Assembly: GCA_935421135.1 (NCBI GenBank)
Contig: OW285187.1
Span: forward strand, 34,474,818-34,538,817
DNA: 64,000 nt
Origin: Bugulina stolonifera
Taxonomy: Eukaryota > Bryozoa > Gymnolaemata > Cheilostomatida > Bugulidae
Direction of reading: 5' to 3'
The notes under the pieces: model-generated
What the model saw: only the letters and a program-made list of their open reading frames with translations
Databases searched by the model: none
Told to the model about the DNA's origin: nothing
Made by a program: the position numbers and the translations under genes
In this document: positions 24,789 through 34,300 of the stretch, one piece after another
Position numbering within the stretch: the first letter of the stretch is position 1
Layout of the letters: every line of letters begins with the position of its first letter

Positions 24789-25481
24789 CTATCTCCGCCT
24801 ACGTGACCTTTCTCTCCGTCTGTACTCCAACTTTATGTCATTCAACTCTACTACTCGTTCGATCTCCTTTATCCATTTGTGTATGATTGTTCGAGTAGGG
24901 TGCAGTCCATCTTTAAGTAGCCAATCTCGAAAATGATAGTGCCCTCTCCTTCTTGTAAATATGTGATTGTGCATAAAAGGTGTACACATTTCACTTTCCC
25001 TATTAAACTCGATTATCTCTTTGTTTTCAGATACGATCATTCCTGTGATCATGCTTGAATTCTGATTATAAAAACTTTGTAGAATCTGACGACCTGGCCT
25101 GGTCCTACGTTGACTAGAAGACGGCCGATTAGCCCGCCTAGCCAACGAATCGTTGAACCTTCTAAAATCCATTGGGAAGAGAGTACATATGACTGGGACA
25201 ATCCCATATGTCCTAAGTCGCTCCCATTCCTCGAAGTGAGACCTGACGGATCCCAGATGATTGGTTAGGAGTTGGACCTCTTTTCTATTCTGGGTCCTAT
25301 GCATCCTAGTGAATCTGACGGGGCCGACATGAATGTATATGATGGAATTGGTCATCCGGTGCCGTCGTTCATAGACATATTTGAAAATGTCATGCCAATT
25401 CGCACCTGGTAAGGAGATGGTTCGAAATGCTGTTCCTCTAATGTCCTGAGTCAACGAGTTTCCAATTAGATAGGACTTCAT
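24789..25481 (-). CDS. SGNH/GDSL-hydrolase-like third ORF of gypsy
   Basis: Intact 230-codon ORF between integrase and the 3' LTR, where some gypsy elements carry env. It has no signal peptide or membrane span. The N-terminus has IGNSLTQD, matching SGNH block I with Ser9 as likely nucleophile. IYIHVGPVRF fits the block III strand although the usual Asn is not present. LLKDGLHPT near residues 188-196 matches the DxxH block (D191, H194). The last residues are very Arg-rich (RRRERSRRRR), suggesting nucleic-acid binding. Esterase domains are known in ORF1 of CR1 LINEs; here the fold would be carried by an LTR element. Fold assignment is from motifs only. Confidence 0.6.
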   Translation of the reverse strand: MKSYLIGNSLTQDIRGTAFRTISLPGANWHDIFKYVYERRHRMTNSIIYIHVGPVRFTRMHRTQNRKEVQLLTNHLGSVRSHFEEWERLRTYGIVPVICTLFPMDFRRFNDSLARRANRPSSSQRRTRPGRQILQSFYNQNSSMITGMIVSENKEIIEFNRESEMCTPFMHNHIFTRRRGHYHFRDWLLKDGLHPTRTIIHKWIKEIERVVELNDIKLEYRRRERSRRRR

Positions 25482-25508
25482 TGTTTCCTGAAAAATATAT
25501 GTGTAAAC

Positions 25509-26996
25509 TTATAAGTTAAGTCGATTAGGCTTCCTACTTATACGGCCGCTGCGAGTTGTAACTTCTCTGGTTGCCGCGGGTGCCTGATAAGTCGGTTTGC
25601 CTAAACTTCTGCCCCTTGAATGTGGACTATGTGTGTTAAGCTCAGCCGGTCTGTGCAACTTCTTTTCCATAGGTGCTGTCGGACTGGGCAGTGGATTTTC
25701 CATTGGTAGTGCTTTTGGTATCTCTGGTTCTACTACCTTGTGTGTTGCCTCAGGGATCTTATCTCCCATCTTGGTATTTGATTCCGGGGACGCTTGTTCA
25801 CTGCGTGGGTGAACTAACTGCCTGTTTCGGCGCAGCAACCTTTCGGAGTCGCCTACTGCAACTACCTCTCGACCTCTAGTTGCTACGATTTTGGCGTTCA
25901 AAGGGGGCCTGCCTAGATCGTTGATAGCGACTTTCTGGCCAACTGACAGCGGTCCACGTTCTTGTGTTCTATACCGCCTGTTATAATTCTCACTTTGCGA
26001 GATTCTTTGGCTTTTTTCAAAGCACTGTAGTCTTTTCAGATCTATTCTCTTTTCATTAAGGTACCCCATCGAGTTCATGCCTCTGCCAAACAACAATTGT
26101 GCTGGGGAGTACCCATTTGCCAATGGGGTGTCTCTGTATGCACACAGCGCTTGTTTTAGTCCAAGATTTTTTTTCTTCAATGCTTTAACGGTTTGAACAG
26201 CCCTTTCGGCCTCTCCGTTGGATTGAGGGTACTTGGGTGAGCTGGTAACATGCTGTATATCCCATGTGCGGAGAAATTCTTTAAAGTTCTCTGAAATGAA
26301 TTGGGGGCCATTATCACTCACTATCGAGTTCGGTATTCCTAACATGCAGAACAGGTTTCTTAGGACTTTCACGATTGCTTCAGACGTTGTGGACTCTCGC
26401 ATTTCGTGCGCAGTAATGTATCGGCTGAAGTAATCAACTACTACTAGATATGATTGTCCCTCTTTCTCAAACAGATCTATTGCAAGACGCCACCAGGGTC
26501 TCACTGGTAGTTCAGTGCATATTAGCGGTTCTCTAGGAATTCTCCGGTACTCCAAGCAGCTGGGGCATGTCTTGACCATTTCCCTTATTTCTTTGGTCAT
26601 TCCTGGCCACCAAACTACCTCTCTAGCTCGTCTTAGGCACTTGTTCTCTCCCTGGTGTTCTTTATGAACTGCTATCAACACAGAACTTTGCTCTAACTTT
26701 GGAATGAATACTCTATTCATGTAAAATACAACACCGTCAACATAGGTTAAATATTCTTTGAACGTATACAGGTTCCTTACAACTGGATCAATATTTTTAA
26801 ATTGAGGCCATCCTTCCGAAATGTAGCGTACTAGTAATCTTCCTACCTCGTCTTCTAGCAGCGCCGCTTTTAGCCTCTCCAATCTGCCATTGGATATGGC
26901 AAGTGAATTAACTAATTCACCAACCATTCCGGAATGGGCCACCTCGCTCACGTTCTCTGTTTCACTAATAGGTGACCTTGACAGTGCATCAGCCAA
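25509..26996 (-). CDS. pol: gypsy integrase region of pol
   Basis: 495 codons in a different frame from the upstream RT ORF, starting with the ADALSRSP segment that normally follows RNase H. The integrase zinc finger (H-x3-H ... CPSC, ~130-168) and the catalytic triad are visible: Asp in AIDLF, Asp in SDNGPQF, and Glu in NGEAER at D-35-E spacing. A basic, Pro-rich tail follows. Integrase inserts element cDNA into the host genome. The eight-base overlap with the RT ORF in another frame marks a break in one original polyprotein, at a T-run near 26990. Confidence 0.9.
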   Translation of the reverse strand: MADALSRSPISETENVSEVAHSGMVGELVNSLAISNGRLERLKAALLEDEVGRLLVRYISEGWPQFKNIDPVVRNLYTFKEYLTYVDGVVFYMNRVFIPKLEQSSVLIAVHKEHQGENKCLRRAREVVWWPGMTKEIREMVKTCPSCLEYRRIPREPLICTELPVRPWWRLAIDLFEKEGQSYLVVVDYFSRYITAHEMRESTTSEAIVKVLRNLFCMLGIPNSIVSDNGPQFISENFKEFLRTWDIQHVTSSPKYPQSNGEAERAVQTVKALKKKNLGLKQALCAYRDTPLANGYSPAQLLFGRGMNSMGYLNEKRIDLKRLQCFEKSQRISQSENYNRRYRTQERGPLSVGQKVAINDLGRPPLNAKIVATRGREVVAVGDSERLLRRNRQLVHPRSEQASPESNTKMGDKIPEATHKVVEPEIPKALPMENPLPSPTAPMEKKLHRPAELNTHSPHSRGRSLGKPTYQAPAATREVTTRSGRISRKPNRLNL

Positions 26997-28671
26997 AAAT
27001 CATCTTTTCTCCTGGTGTGTATTTCATGCAGTAGCTGTAGGACATCATCTTTAGCCTGAATCTCTGAACTTGAAGAGGCAGTCTAGCTAGCTCCTTTTCT
27101 CCAAGTATAGATACTAAGGGTTTATGATCGGTTTCTACGACAAACTCGCGACCCGCTAAATAGTAGTGGAATTTTGTGCACCCCCATGATATTGCTAGTG
27201 CCTCCTTCTCGATCTGAGCATACCTTTTTTCAGCAGGTGTTAGTGTGCGTGATGCATATGCCACAGGTTGCCACACACCGTCAACTTCCTGAAGCACCAC
27301 TGCACCTAACCCATAGGACGAGGCATCTGTACTAAGCATTGTCGGTGACCGCAGCCTAAATGTAGTCAGGGTAGGAGTTTCTGCCATGCTTTGCTTTAAC
27401 TGTTCAAACTCCCTTGCGTGATCAGGTCCCCATGTCCAGCTAGACTCCTTCTGCAACAACTGTCGAAGATGGTGTGTACTTTGTGCCAATGAGGGTGAGA
27501 ACTTCCCTAAGTAGTTTACAATTCCAAAGAAACGACGGAGTTCTTTCTTACATATGGGAGTAACAAATTTAATTATTGCCTCGGTTTTACTTGGGTCTGC
27601 TCTTATGCCTGCCGCAGATATAACATGACCTAAAAACACTATTTCTGTCATATTAAACTGACATTTGTCCTTGTTTAGCGTTATCCCTGCCTCTTGGAGT
27701 TTCCCGATAACTCTTCTGAGACGAATGTCATGCTCCTGTTGATTAGTTCCATACACCAAGATATCGTCCATCTGACACACTACTCCTTCACAGTCAACTA
27801 AAGCTTTTTGCATTTCCCTTTGGAAAATTTCAGGCGCCGAACTAATTCCAAAAGGGAGCCTCTTGCACATGTATCGACCAAATGGGGTTATGAAGGTAGT
27901 TAGCTCTTGAGATTCTTTGGCCAGTCTCATTTGCCAGTATCCGCAGTTCGCGTCCAATTTACTGAATATCGCTGCAAAGCCTAATTCACTCAACGTTTCC
28001 TCTGTTGTAGGTAGAGGGTGATATTCACGCATTACTGCTTGGTTTAGTCTGGTGAAATCTATGCATACTCGAATTTTACCATTCTTTTTGGGTACGACGA
28101 TACACGGAGAGCACCATTCTGTCGGTTTCTCTATTCTTTCGATTACCTCTAGCTTTTCCATTCTCTGCAACTCAACCTCCAGTGGATGTTTACGTGCGGC
28201 AGCTATTCTCCGGGGCACTGACTGAGCAAATGGCGGTATTGACTCTTTTAAGACAATGTTCACTTCATTTTTCATGGATCCCAATCCTTTAAATACTTTG
28301 GGAAATTCAGTAAACCAGGGGCAACTACCCTCTATTTCATCTATAAACTGAATTAATCCCAATTTAGATATGGCTGGCTTTCCCAATAATGGGGTCACTA
28401 GACCCTCCACTAAGTAAACTGTCTCCTCAATTTGCCTCGAGTTTCTACACAACTGTGCTTTGGCCACACCCGTTATTTTCAACTTGTGGTTTCCCGCACC
28501 TCTTAATATTTTCTTAGATGGTTCTGTGTCCAAGAACTTCTCAGACATATTTGCAGGAACTGCAGTCACTGCTGCACCTGTGTCCACTTTGAACCTAACA
28601 GGTTCAGAATTTATCATGATTTCCACAAACCATGCTTTGCCAGTGTCAGTGACTGGGCTAGAGTTGACCAC
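26989..28671 (-). CDS. pol: gypsy protease-RT-RNase H
   Basis: 560 codons. Aspartic protease motif VDTGA is at residues 29-33. Reverse transcriptase follows, with IDFTRLNQ, LPFGISSAPEIFQ and the active-site QMDDILVYG. RNase H begins at STDASSYGLGAV and includes TDHKPL. It ends early at a stop caused by a one-base frameshift just before the integrase ORF. Gag lies upstream, ending a few bases away (28678). Confidence 0.93.
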   Translation of the reverse strand: MVNSSPVTDTGKAWFVEIMINSEPVRFKVDTGAAVTAVPANMSEKFLDTEPSKKILRGAGNHKLKITGVAKAQLCRNSRQIEETVYLVEGLVTPLLGKPAISKLGLIQFIDEIEGSCPWFTEFPKVFKGLGSMKNEVNIVLKESIPPFAQSVPRRIAAARKHPLEVELQRMEKLEVIERIEKPTEWCSPCIVVPKKNGKIRVCIDFTRLNQAVMREYHPLPTTEETLSELGFAAIFSKLDANCGYWQMRLAKESQELTTFITPFGRYMCKRLPFGISSAPEIFQREMQKALVDCEGVVCQMDDILVYGTNQQEHDIRLRRVIGKLQEAGITLNKDKCQFNMTEIVFLGHVISAAGIRADPSKTEAIIKFVTPICKKELRRFFGIVNYLGKFSPSLAQSTHHLRQLLQKESSWTWGPDHAREFEQLKQSMAETPTLTTFRLRSPTMLSTDASSYGLGAVVLQEVDGVWQPVAYASRTLTPAEKRYAQIEKEALAISWGCTKFHYYLAGREFVVETDHKPLVSILGEKELARLPLQVQRFRLKMMSYSYCMKYTPGEKMIFG

Positions 28672-28677
28672 ATCTAG

Positions 28678-29406
28678 TCATTCTGAGTCGGAACCTAAAA
28701 ACAGTCCCTCAACTTCATCTGCCACTTCATTTGCCGAGCTAAGCTTTCTGCCCTTGCAGAATTTAGATTTGGCCCAGTGTCCCCTTGTCTTGCACACATG
28801 GCAAAGGGCATTTCTTGCTGGGCATGTTTCCCTGCTGTGAGGTCCATATTTGCAGTACAAACAGCTTTTCCAACGATTTCTCGTGTCTACCTGCTGCTTG
28901 GCACCTTCCGTTTGTCGGCTGTTCGACGTCTTATCGCGTTGAGTTCGAAGCACATCAAGATTGTTATCGCTGGTAGCCACTGCCAACCTGTCAGATTGCT
29001 CATGATGGCTTACAAACTGCTTTGCTTTTTGAATACATTTCTGCAAATCCAGGTCATCGAGGTCTATTAGATACTCTCGGAGGCGCTTATCCTTCACTCC
29101 AACTACAATCCTGTCACGAACCAGCTCATCCTTCATTGTCCCATATTCGCATACATCAGCTTGAGTCTGGAGCTTAATTATAAACTGGTGTATAGGCAGC
29201 TCTCCTTGTACAATACTGTTAAATTTCATCCGTTCATATATGACATTCTTGACTGGTTCAAAATATTTCCCGAAAAATTTTAGAACATTCACCAGGGTCT
29301 TCTTCTTATCATCATCTCTTTCATCAAATTGAAACTGCTCATATATCGGCACACTTTCAGGTCCCATCAGTAGTAATGTATTAGCAATCTTCACGTCCTC
29401 TGACAT
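28678..29406 (-). CDS. gag: gypsy Gag, main part with zinc knuckles
   Basis: 242 codons. Capsid-like helical region, then two zinc knuckles near the C-terminus: CLYCKYGPHSRETC (CX2CX4HX4C) and a longer variant CHVCKTRGHWAKSKFC. The first Met is not the true start: the N-terminal Gag sequence is in another frame at 29391-29534. Gag packages element RNA into particles. Confidence 0.88.
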   Translation of the reverse strand: MSEDVKIANTLLLMGPESVPIYEQFQFDERDDDKKKTLVNVLKFFGKYFEPVKNVIYERMKFNSIVQGELPIHQFIIKLQTQADVCEYGTMKDELVRDRIVVGVKDKRLREYLIDLDDLDLQKCIQKAKQFVSHHEQSDRLAVATSDNNLDVLRTQRDKTSNSRQTEGAKQQVDTRNRWKSCLYCKYGPHSRETCPARNALCHVCKTRGHWAKSKFCKGRKLSSANEVADEVEGLFLGSDSE

Positions 29407-29534
29407 TTCATCATATTTTTTGCTATCTTGTAAATGTTAAGTTGTGATTTAAAGGTATTCCAGCTTGCAGCTAAATTACCCCCAGAAAAATTTATTCGTT
29501 GTACAAACCTTTCCTCTTTACCACCTTCCGCCAT
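29391..29534 (-). pseudogene. gag: gypsy Gag N-terminal part, frameshifted
   Basis: Begins at the Met of MAEGGKEERF (29534); an upstream in-frame Met at 29603 is less likely. It runs into the main Gag frame at an A-run near 29415, where one base is missing for a continuous frame. This could be decay, a sequencing homopolymer error, or less likely programmed frameshifting. Confidence 0.7.
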
Positions 29535-29589
29535 TCTACTACTAATATTGTTGCACAGGCACCGAAAGTAATCGTTCGTATTTGCAGCA

Positions 29590-29880
29590 ACCAGAGAGTT
29601 CAACTAAACTCGGCCTACTCGTATTTTTGATTCCACCAAATCAAATCATAGATAATTATAAATCAGATCAGATACGCTTATTAGTGGGAGTTTAACTAAA
29701 CTCCACTTCACTTGGACTGTATTATTTATGAAGTAATTAATTAATCCTAGTTATTCGTAGTTAATCAGGTCAGACAATCAAATCACTATTTTAGTCATTA
29801 ATTAGATATCTGTATCAATCAAGTTCAACCAAACTTGACTCTCCACCACCTTAATCAGGTTCAACTAAACCTGATAATCG
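29590..29880 (-). promoter_or_regulatory. gypsy leader with four matched hairpins
   Basis: Between primer-binding site and gag lie four short palindromes with a near-constant loop CAACTA and different but self-matching stems: 29596-29611 (GAGTT/AACTC), 29687-29704 (GGAGTTT/AAACTCC), 29820-29837 (CAAGTT/AACTTG) and 29856-29873 (CAGGTT/AACCTG). Paired changes in the stems point to RNA structure, possibly for packaging or translation. Confidence 0.6.
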
Positions 29881-29913
29881 TTACGTGGGAACTATCTGTA
29901 ACTTCTGACACCA

Positions 29914-30075
29914 TGTGAAGTTCGTACTTACTAGTAATAACTCTGGGTTGCAGTCGCGTCTCAAAGTACGTCCTCTCTTGTTGGTTCCAAGATATGTTCT
30001 CCTTTCTCCCGAGATGATCTCAATCTCGGACTATTCGTGACGTTGTCTTAACGCCCCTTTCCGGTAGCCACTACA
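29914..30075 (-). repeat. 5' LTR of gypsy element
   Basis: 162 bp, partner of the LTR at 24301-24462. It is followed (minus strand) by the primer-binding site TGGTGTCAGAAG at 29902-29913. Confidence 0.93.
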
Positions 30076-30113
30076 CCCACCTCATTTGTTCCACTTCGAA
30101 CACTGACTTAATG

Positions 30114-30206
30114 CCTACCTTTTCCCTCAGTTGTTTAAAACTAACTTGCCCTCTAATTTTATAAATAAATCTTAGACTTTTATTTTGCACTTTTTCAATT
30201 TGTTTA
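30114..30206 (-). pseudogene. LINE RT fragment (middle)
   Basis: Minus-strand reading contains IEKVQNKSLRFIYKI and KQLREKVGIKS, typical of the region after the RT palm and thumb in CR1/L2/RTE-like LINEs. Bounded by the TA-MITE on one side and the hAT MITE on the other. Confidence 0.75.
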
Positions 30207-30959
30207 AAGGTGGACTGTACTGAAATTTTGAGGTTATGACCTGAATCGACCATTAGAAAGCCTAGTAGCCGCTGAATCAGTTAGCACAACACCAGCTGGG
30301 CTCTATGATGTCATCATGGTACCCAGCTCTGCTAAATCTAGTGAAATACATCATTGCAGGGAGTGAATGCCAGACCAGGCATTGTGTTATTATAAACAGA
30401 AAGTTTTAATTGAGATTTTATCCTTGTTGTACTAGGAATATCACAAAACGAAGAAATGGGTATGTAGAACTAATGCTAGGTAATATTCCTAGACAATAAA
30501 AAGCACAATTTGTTGCAAAAAATTATCGAATGACTTTTGAGTTTGCAATTTGATTGGTCAATATAGGCTACTTGTTTGTCTTATGGATAACATGCCCACT
30601 TACTAGACTGGTGTGTTGAACCTGTAGAACGTAGTACTATAATTGCTAGTATCCGTTTTATTGAATGAACACTGTATTTCTTATAAAACAGTTGTGAGAA
30701 CTCAATATTGCTTCTATATAGTGTGTCAGAGTTCAGATAATCAAAGAAGAAGTTTTGAGAATTGACATAAAACTAGGTGGGATAATTCTAATGCTGGTAT
30801 CACTATGGGTATTTTAGAAATTTTGGGGTTACTTTTTTGCAGTTTAGCATCTATTAGCTACTACTAAAACAGTTTAGATATGTTTGTATAGGTATCAGGT
30901 AACACTAACATGGTTAATTTGGTGACCAACATTCTGAAATTTTCAGTACAGTCCACCTT
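30207..30959. mobile_element. TA-flanked MITE inside LINE remnant
   Basis: 753 bp with inverted ends AAGGTGGACTGTACTGAAA (30207 onward) and its complement ending at 30959, flanked by TA on both sides. LINE protein similarity resumes on each side, so the insertion point is proven by the broken frame. No ORF. Confidence 0.85.
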
Positions 30960-31256
30960 TAATTTGATTTTTTTAATGAGGTTCCCACACCTGGCTTGCA
31001 AACTCTAGCAAACTCTTGTTAAATATGCTATTCTGCGTGTTGGCATCTTTGCATACTTTAAAATTCTGCGTAGTTGAGCTAGTCTTAGTGTTGCAGTGTG
31101 GGTAATTTTATTAACATGGCGATCCCATTTCAAATTAAACTCCAGACAGACTCCGAGATGCAGATAAAATTCAACTTGTTTCAAAATTTGATGGTGTAAA
31201 AAATGTTTATCACATCGACACATCTTTTGCATTTTAATTGGCCGACCTGTATACAA
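30960..31256 (-). pseudogene. LINE RT fragment (5'-most)
   Basis: Minus-strand reading contains YLHLGVCLEFNLKWDRHVNK and LAQLRRILKYAKMPTRR, the 'LGV.L...L.W..HV..I' signature of non-LTR retrotransposon RT. One in-frame TAG lies near 31016. The fragment ends near 31230, at the edge of the cathepsin Z upstream region. Confidence 0.8.
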
Positions 31257-31308
31257 TGTACAGTGTAGGTTGTTTGACTAATCATGTTGGTCACTTTCAT
31301 TTTAGAGA

Positions 31309-34300
31309 ATGGAAGCCCATATACCTACTCTGCTGGTGTTGTTAGTTGGAATAAGTTGGTGCAATGGACTGATGTATAACACTCCGGCTTGTTATACAAA
31401 CCCATTGAAGGATTTGTTGGCAAAAGGCGTTAGGTAACTAGCTACTACTGGTTTTTTGTAGTTTTCGAAGAACAGCGAAGTATGATGTCTAGTATGTAAC
31501 GTTTGACCCGATTTTTTCAAATTCCAAGTTTGACAGTAAATCCATTTTTAAATTTGTAAGTTCTTATGATGTTATGGTTTCTACAACTAAATGCTTTCAT
31601 CAGGCTAGTCTTGAAGTTCTCACTGGTAACAGAGCTTCAGTTTGTCAGAAGGGACTAAATTGTTACGAAATTGATGTCAATTGGGCAATGTTTACAAATT
31701 TTTGACCAGTGATGTTTTTAGACTTAGATTTTTATTTCTTCAGTTTTTCAGTAAGGTAGTGTTCCTGAGCATTTTGATAGTATTTCTATGCCACAACACT
31801 GTTCATCTCTGTTCTATAGAACTTACAAGAGACCACATGAGTACCTTAACATGGCTGACATTCCAAAATCATTAGACTGGAGGAATATGAATGGAATCAA
31901 TTATTTAAGCCCAAGCAGGAATCAGCACATTCCTCAGTGTAAGTTTATCGCTAGGACAGTCGCTTACTGTATGCACTTCATGTAGGCTACTTGGCATGTA
32001 GATTTACTATTAAGACTGTGTGTAACCTTTGTTTGAATCAAATACATGTATTAATAATAAAATCCAATAACCTTTCTATTGTATCAAATAGGTAAAAAGC
32101 AAACTGCCTTAATGTAATCATCTATATTTCTGTGTTTCATAAATATTCAAGAACTAAAGATTGGACTTTATTCGTGTAGCGATTGATGTCAATGGTAGCT
32201 ATCATATTAGAGAAAACTTTTGGCACGCTTCAATTTCCGATGATGTGTCAATTAGGATGTTGCACTGAACTTTGATCAAGTTTACATCTATACCAAGTGC
32301 AGCAATGATTCATGTCATCCCATGAAGCACGGGCCCCCTCATAAATCATGCCTCTAGATTATCAATAGTTGATGTTATCGCCGCCTAAATTTCAGACACT
32401 GTCCTACTTGGTCAGGAGATCTCTGATTTATTCCCGCTACTAGTAGCTCAAAAGCACTGACTGTAGCCAACCACAATGTCCTATTATTGTGTGAGCAACC
32501 TGGATATGCCGATGAACTAGGCCTAGACTAGACTAGAATTTTATTTGAAGTCCAAGAGCCGTAAAACACATCAACAATGTTGCCAAATAGTATCTCGGTT
32601 TTAGCAGTGTAATTAATTCCTAGATTGTGGATCTTGTTGGGCTCATGGAACCACCAGTGCTCTCGCTGACAGATTCAATATCAAGAGGAAAAATGCCTGG
32701 CCTTCGACCTATCTCTCTGTACAGAATGTCATAGACTGTGGAAACGTAAGGTTGATCAACATCTACATACTCTTGTACATATTATTATGTTCACAAGCAG
32801 AGGTTGTCATATAATTCTCCCTTTCACCAACTATCATCAGGCAACCATTCAGATGTTCTTCTGTATCCATCATTTTAACTAACTTTTCAACTCGATCCTA
32901 ACAGATTGTGTGGTCTTGGTTGATGTTTAGGCCGGGTCATGTGAAGGAGGGAATCAGATACCAGTCTATGAATATGCCCACAAGAATGGTATTCCTGATG
33001 AGACGTGTAATAACTACCAGGCTAAGGACCAAAGTCAGTGCATACAAGACCATCCTAAACTTTCGTTGATTATGAGTTGTGAATATCTGTTGATAGGAAC
33101 TGGAAATATACCAATGTTATGTTATGTACTCAATTACAGTCTAGTGCTGCACTGGTTACGCTGATGTCTGATTTCTCACATCTAAAGTCTATGTCACATG
33201 ATCAATTTTGACACCTAATTGACTGTTATAATCTTATAATGGATTGGTTGGTAAGTCTTGGCATTTACTTACCTATTTGACATACAATTTTAGAATGTCT
33301 GCCATTTAACCAGTGTGGTACCTGCAGATCATTTGATAAATCCACATGTGGCCCAACTAAGAACTACACGACATTCAAAGTGGGCGACTATGGTCAAGTA
33401 GCTGGGAGAAATAAAATGATGGCAGAGATCTTCAAGAATGGACCAATCAGGTCAGCTTACACCTTACTGTATGGGTGATATATTACTTATGAGAGTGTAC
33501 AAACTACAATACTATACTGCAGGTGCAGCTATACTTTTAATCTTTATTTTGTTGAAAGTTTTGCTCCAATGCAGCATATCTCAAAACCCCGGATGTATAG
33601 AATTGTATGTTATAGAATCTGTTTCATTAAATATAGACATCAGTTAAAGTTGACAGCAATACTGTCCATTGCAAGTTTAGTGCATGCTCCAAAAGTACTC
33701 GGTGACTGCAAGCTCTGTCTTTCATAGTTCACTCTGGAGTTATTTTCTCTTCTCAAACTCGACACCATTTTGCAAAACCAACTCCAAGCAATAGCCTCAT
33801 CTATCTACATTTAGTAGTTTACAAGCACTTTGTGCTTGGTCTGCGACGCAAGTTTTACTGCTAAGTTTGCTCGATTCGCCCACATGAAATGGGGGCTTGT
33901 GTTCATGTGCTGTGGTCATGCATGTGTATGAGCTCTGTTGGTGCAGACATGCTACAGTGAGCTCATGAGTTGTGTTTCCTTGCATTAGGAAGATAACTCC
34001 AACACCAATATAGTGGGTCGAGTAAACGCCCCGACCTAGGTCGTGGATGAGGGCCCAAGGCTACAAACTCACCTCAGCAGCGATATCGGAGGTCCCGGTC
34101 TCACGGTCCTAGCACCACCCGAGCCGAAATCCTCACCGGCAGCATTACAACATACATGAATCACCGGTCCAGGAGACTAATCAATGCCGGCATAGCCCGA
34201 GTTCCAACACCCATCTGGCAAGTGGGGTGGGTTGAGTACCTTCCTTGCCCTGGATCGGATTCTAAGGCTAGGGACCCGCCTCAACAATGATATCGGTGGA

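Larger units (their letters stand above)
24301..30075 (-). mobile_element. Ty3/gypsy LTR retrotransposon
   Basis: Two 162-bp LTRs (24301-24462 and 29914-30075, TG...CA), nearly identical, with a 5-bp duplication CCCAC on both sides. On the minus strand the order is 5' LTR, primer-binding site TGGTGTCAGAAG directly after it, a leader, gag, protease-RT-RNase H, integrase, an SGNH-like ORF, polypurine tract AAGAGGGAGG and 3' LTR. Domain order (RT before integrase) places it in Ty3/gypsy. Near-identical LTRs mean recent insertion. Single-base frameshifts break gag and the RT-integrase junction, so this copy looks inactive. Confidence 0.95.
23836..30105. mobile_element. hAT-type MITE split by a gypsy element
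   Basis: Inverted ends CAGTGTTCGAAGTG / CACTTCGAACACTG with an exact 8-bp duplication ACTTAATG (23828-23835 and 30106-30113). The native MITE is about 465 bp on the left plus 25 bp on the right; the rest is the gypsy element. A second family member lies at 55673-56003. It inserted into the LINE coding remnant. Confidence 0.88.

Noticed and set aside
25597..28976. Plus-strand ORFs over the gypsy element
   Set aside because: Antisense shadows of gag, pol and integrase.
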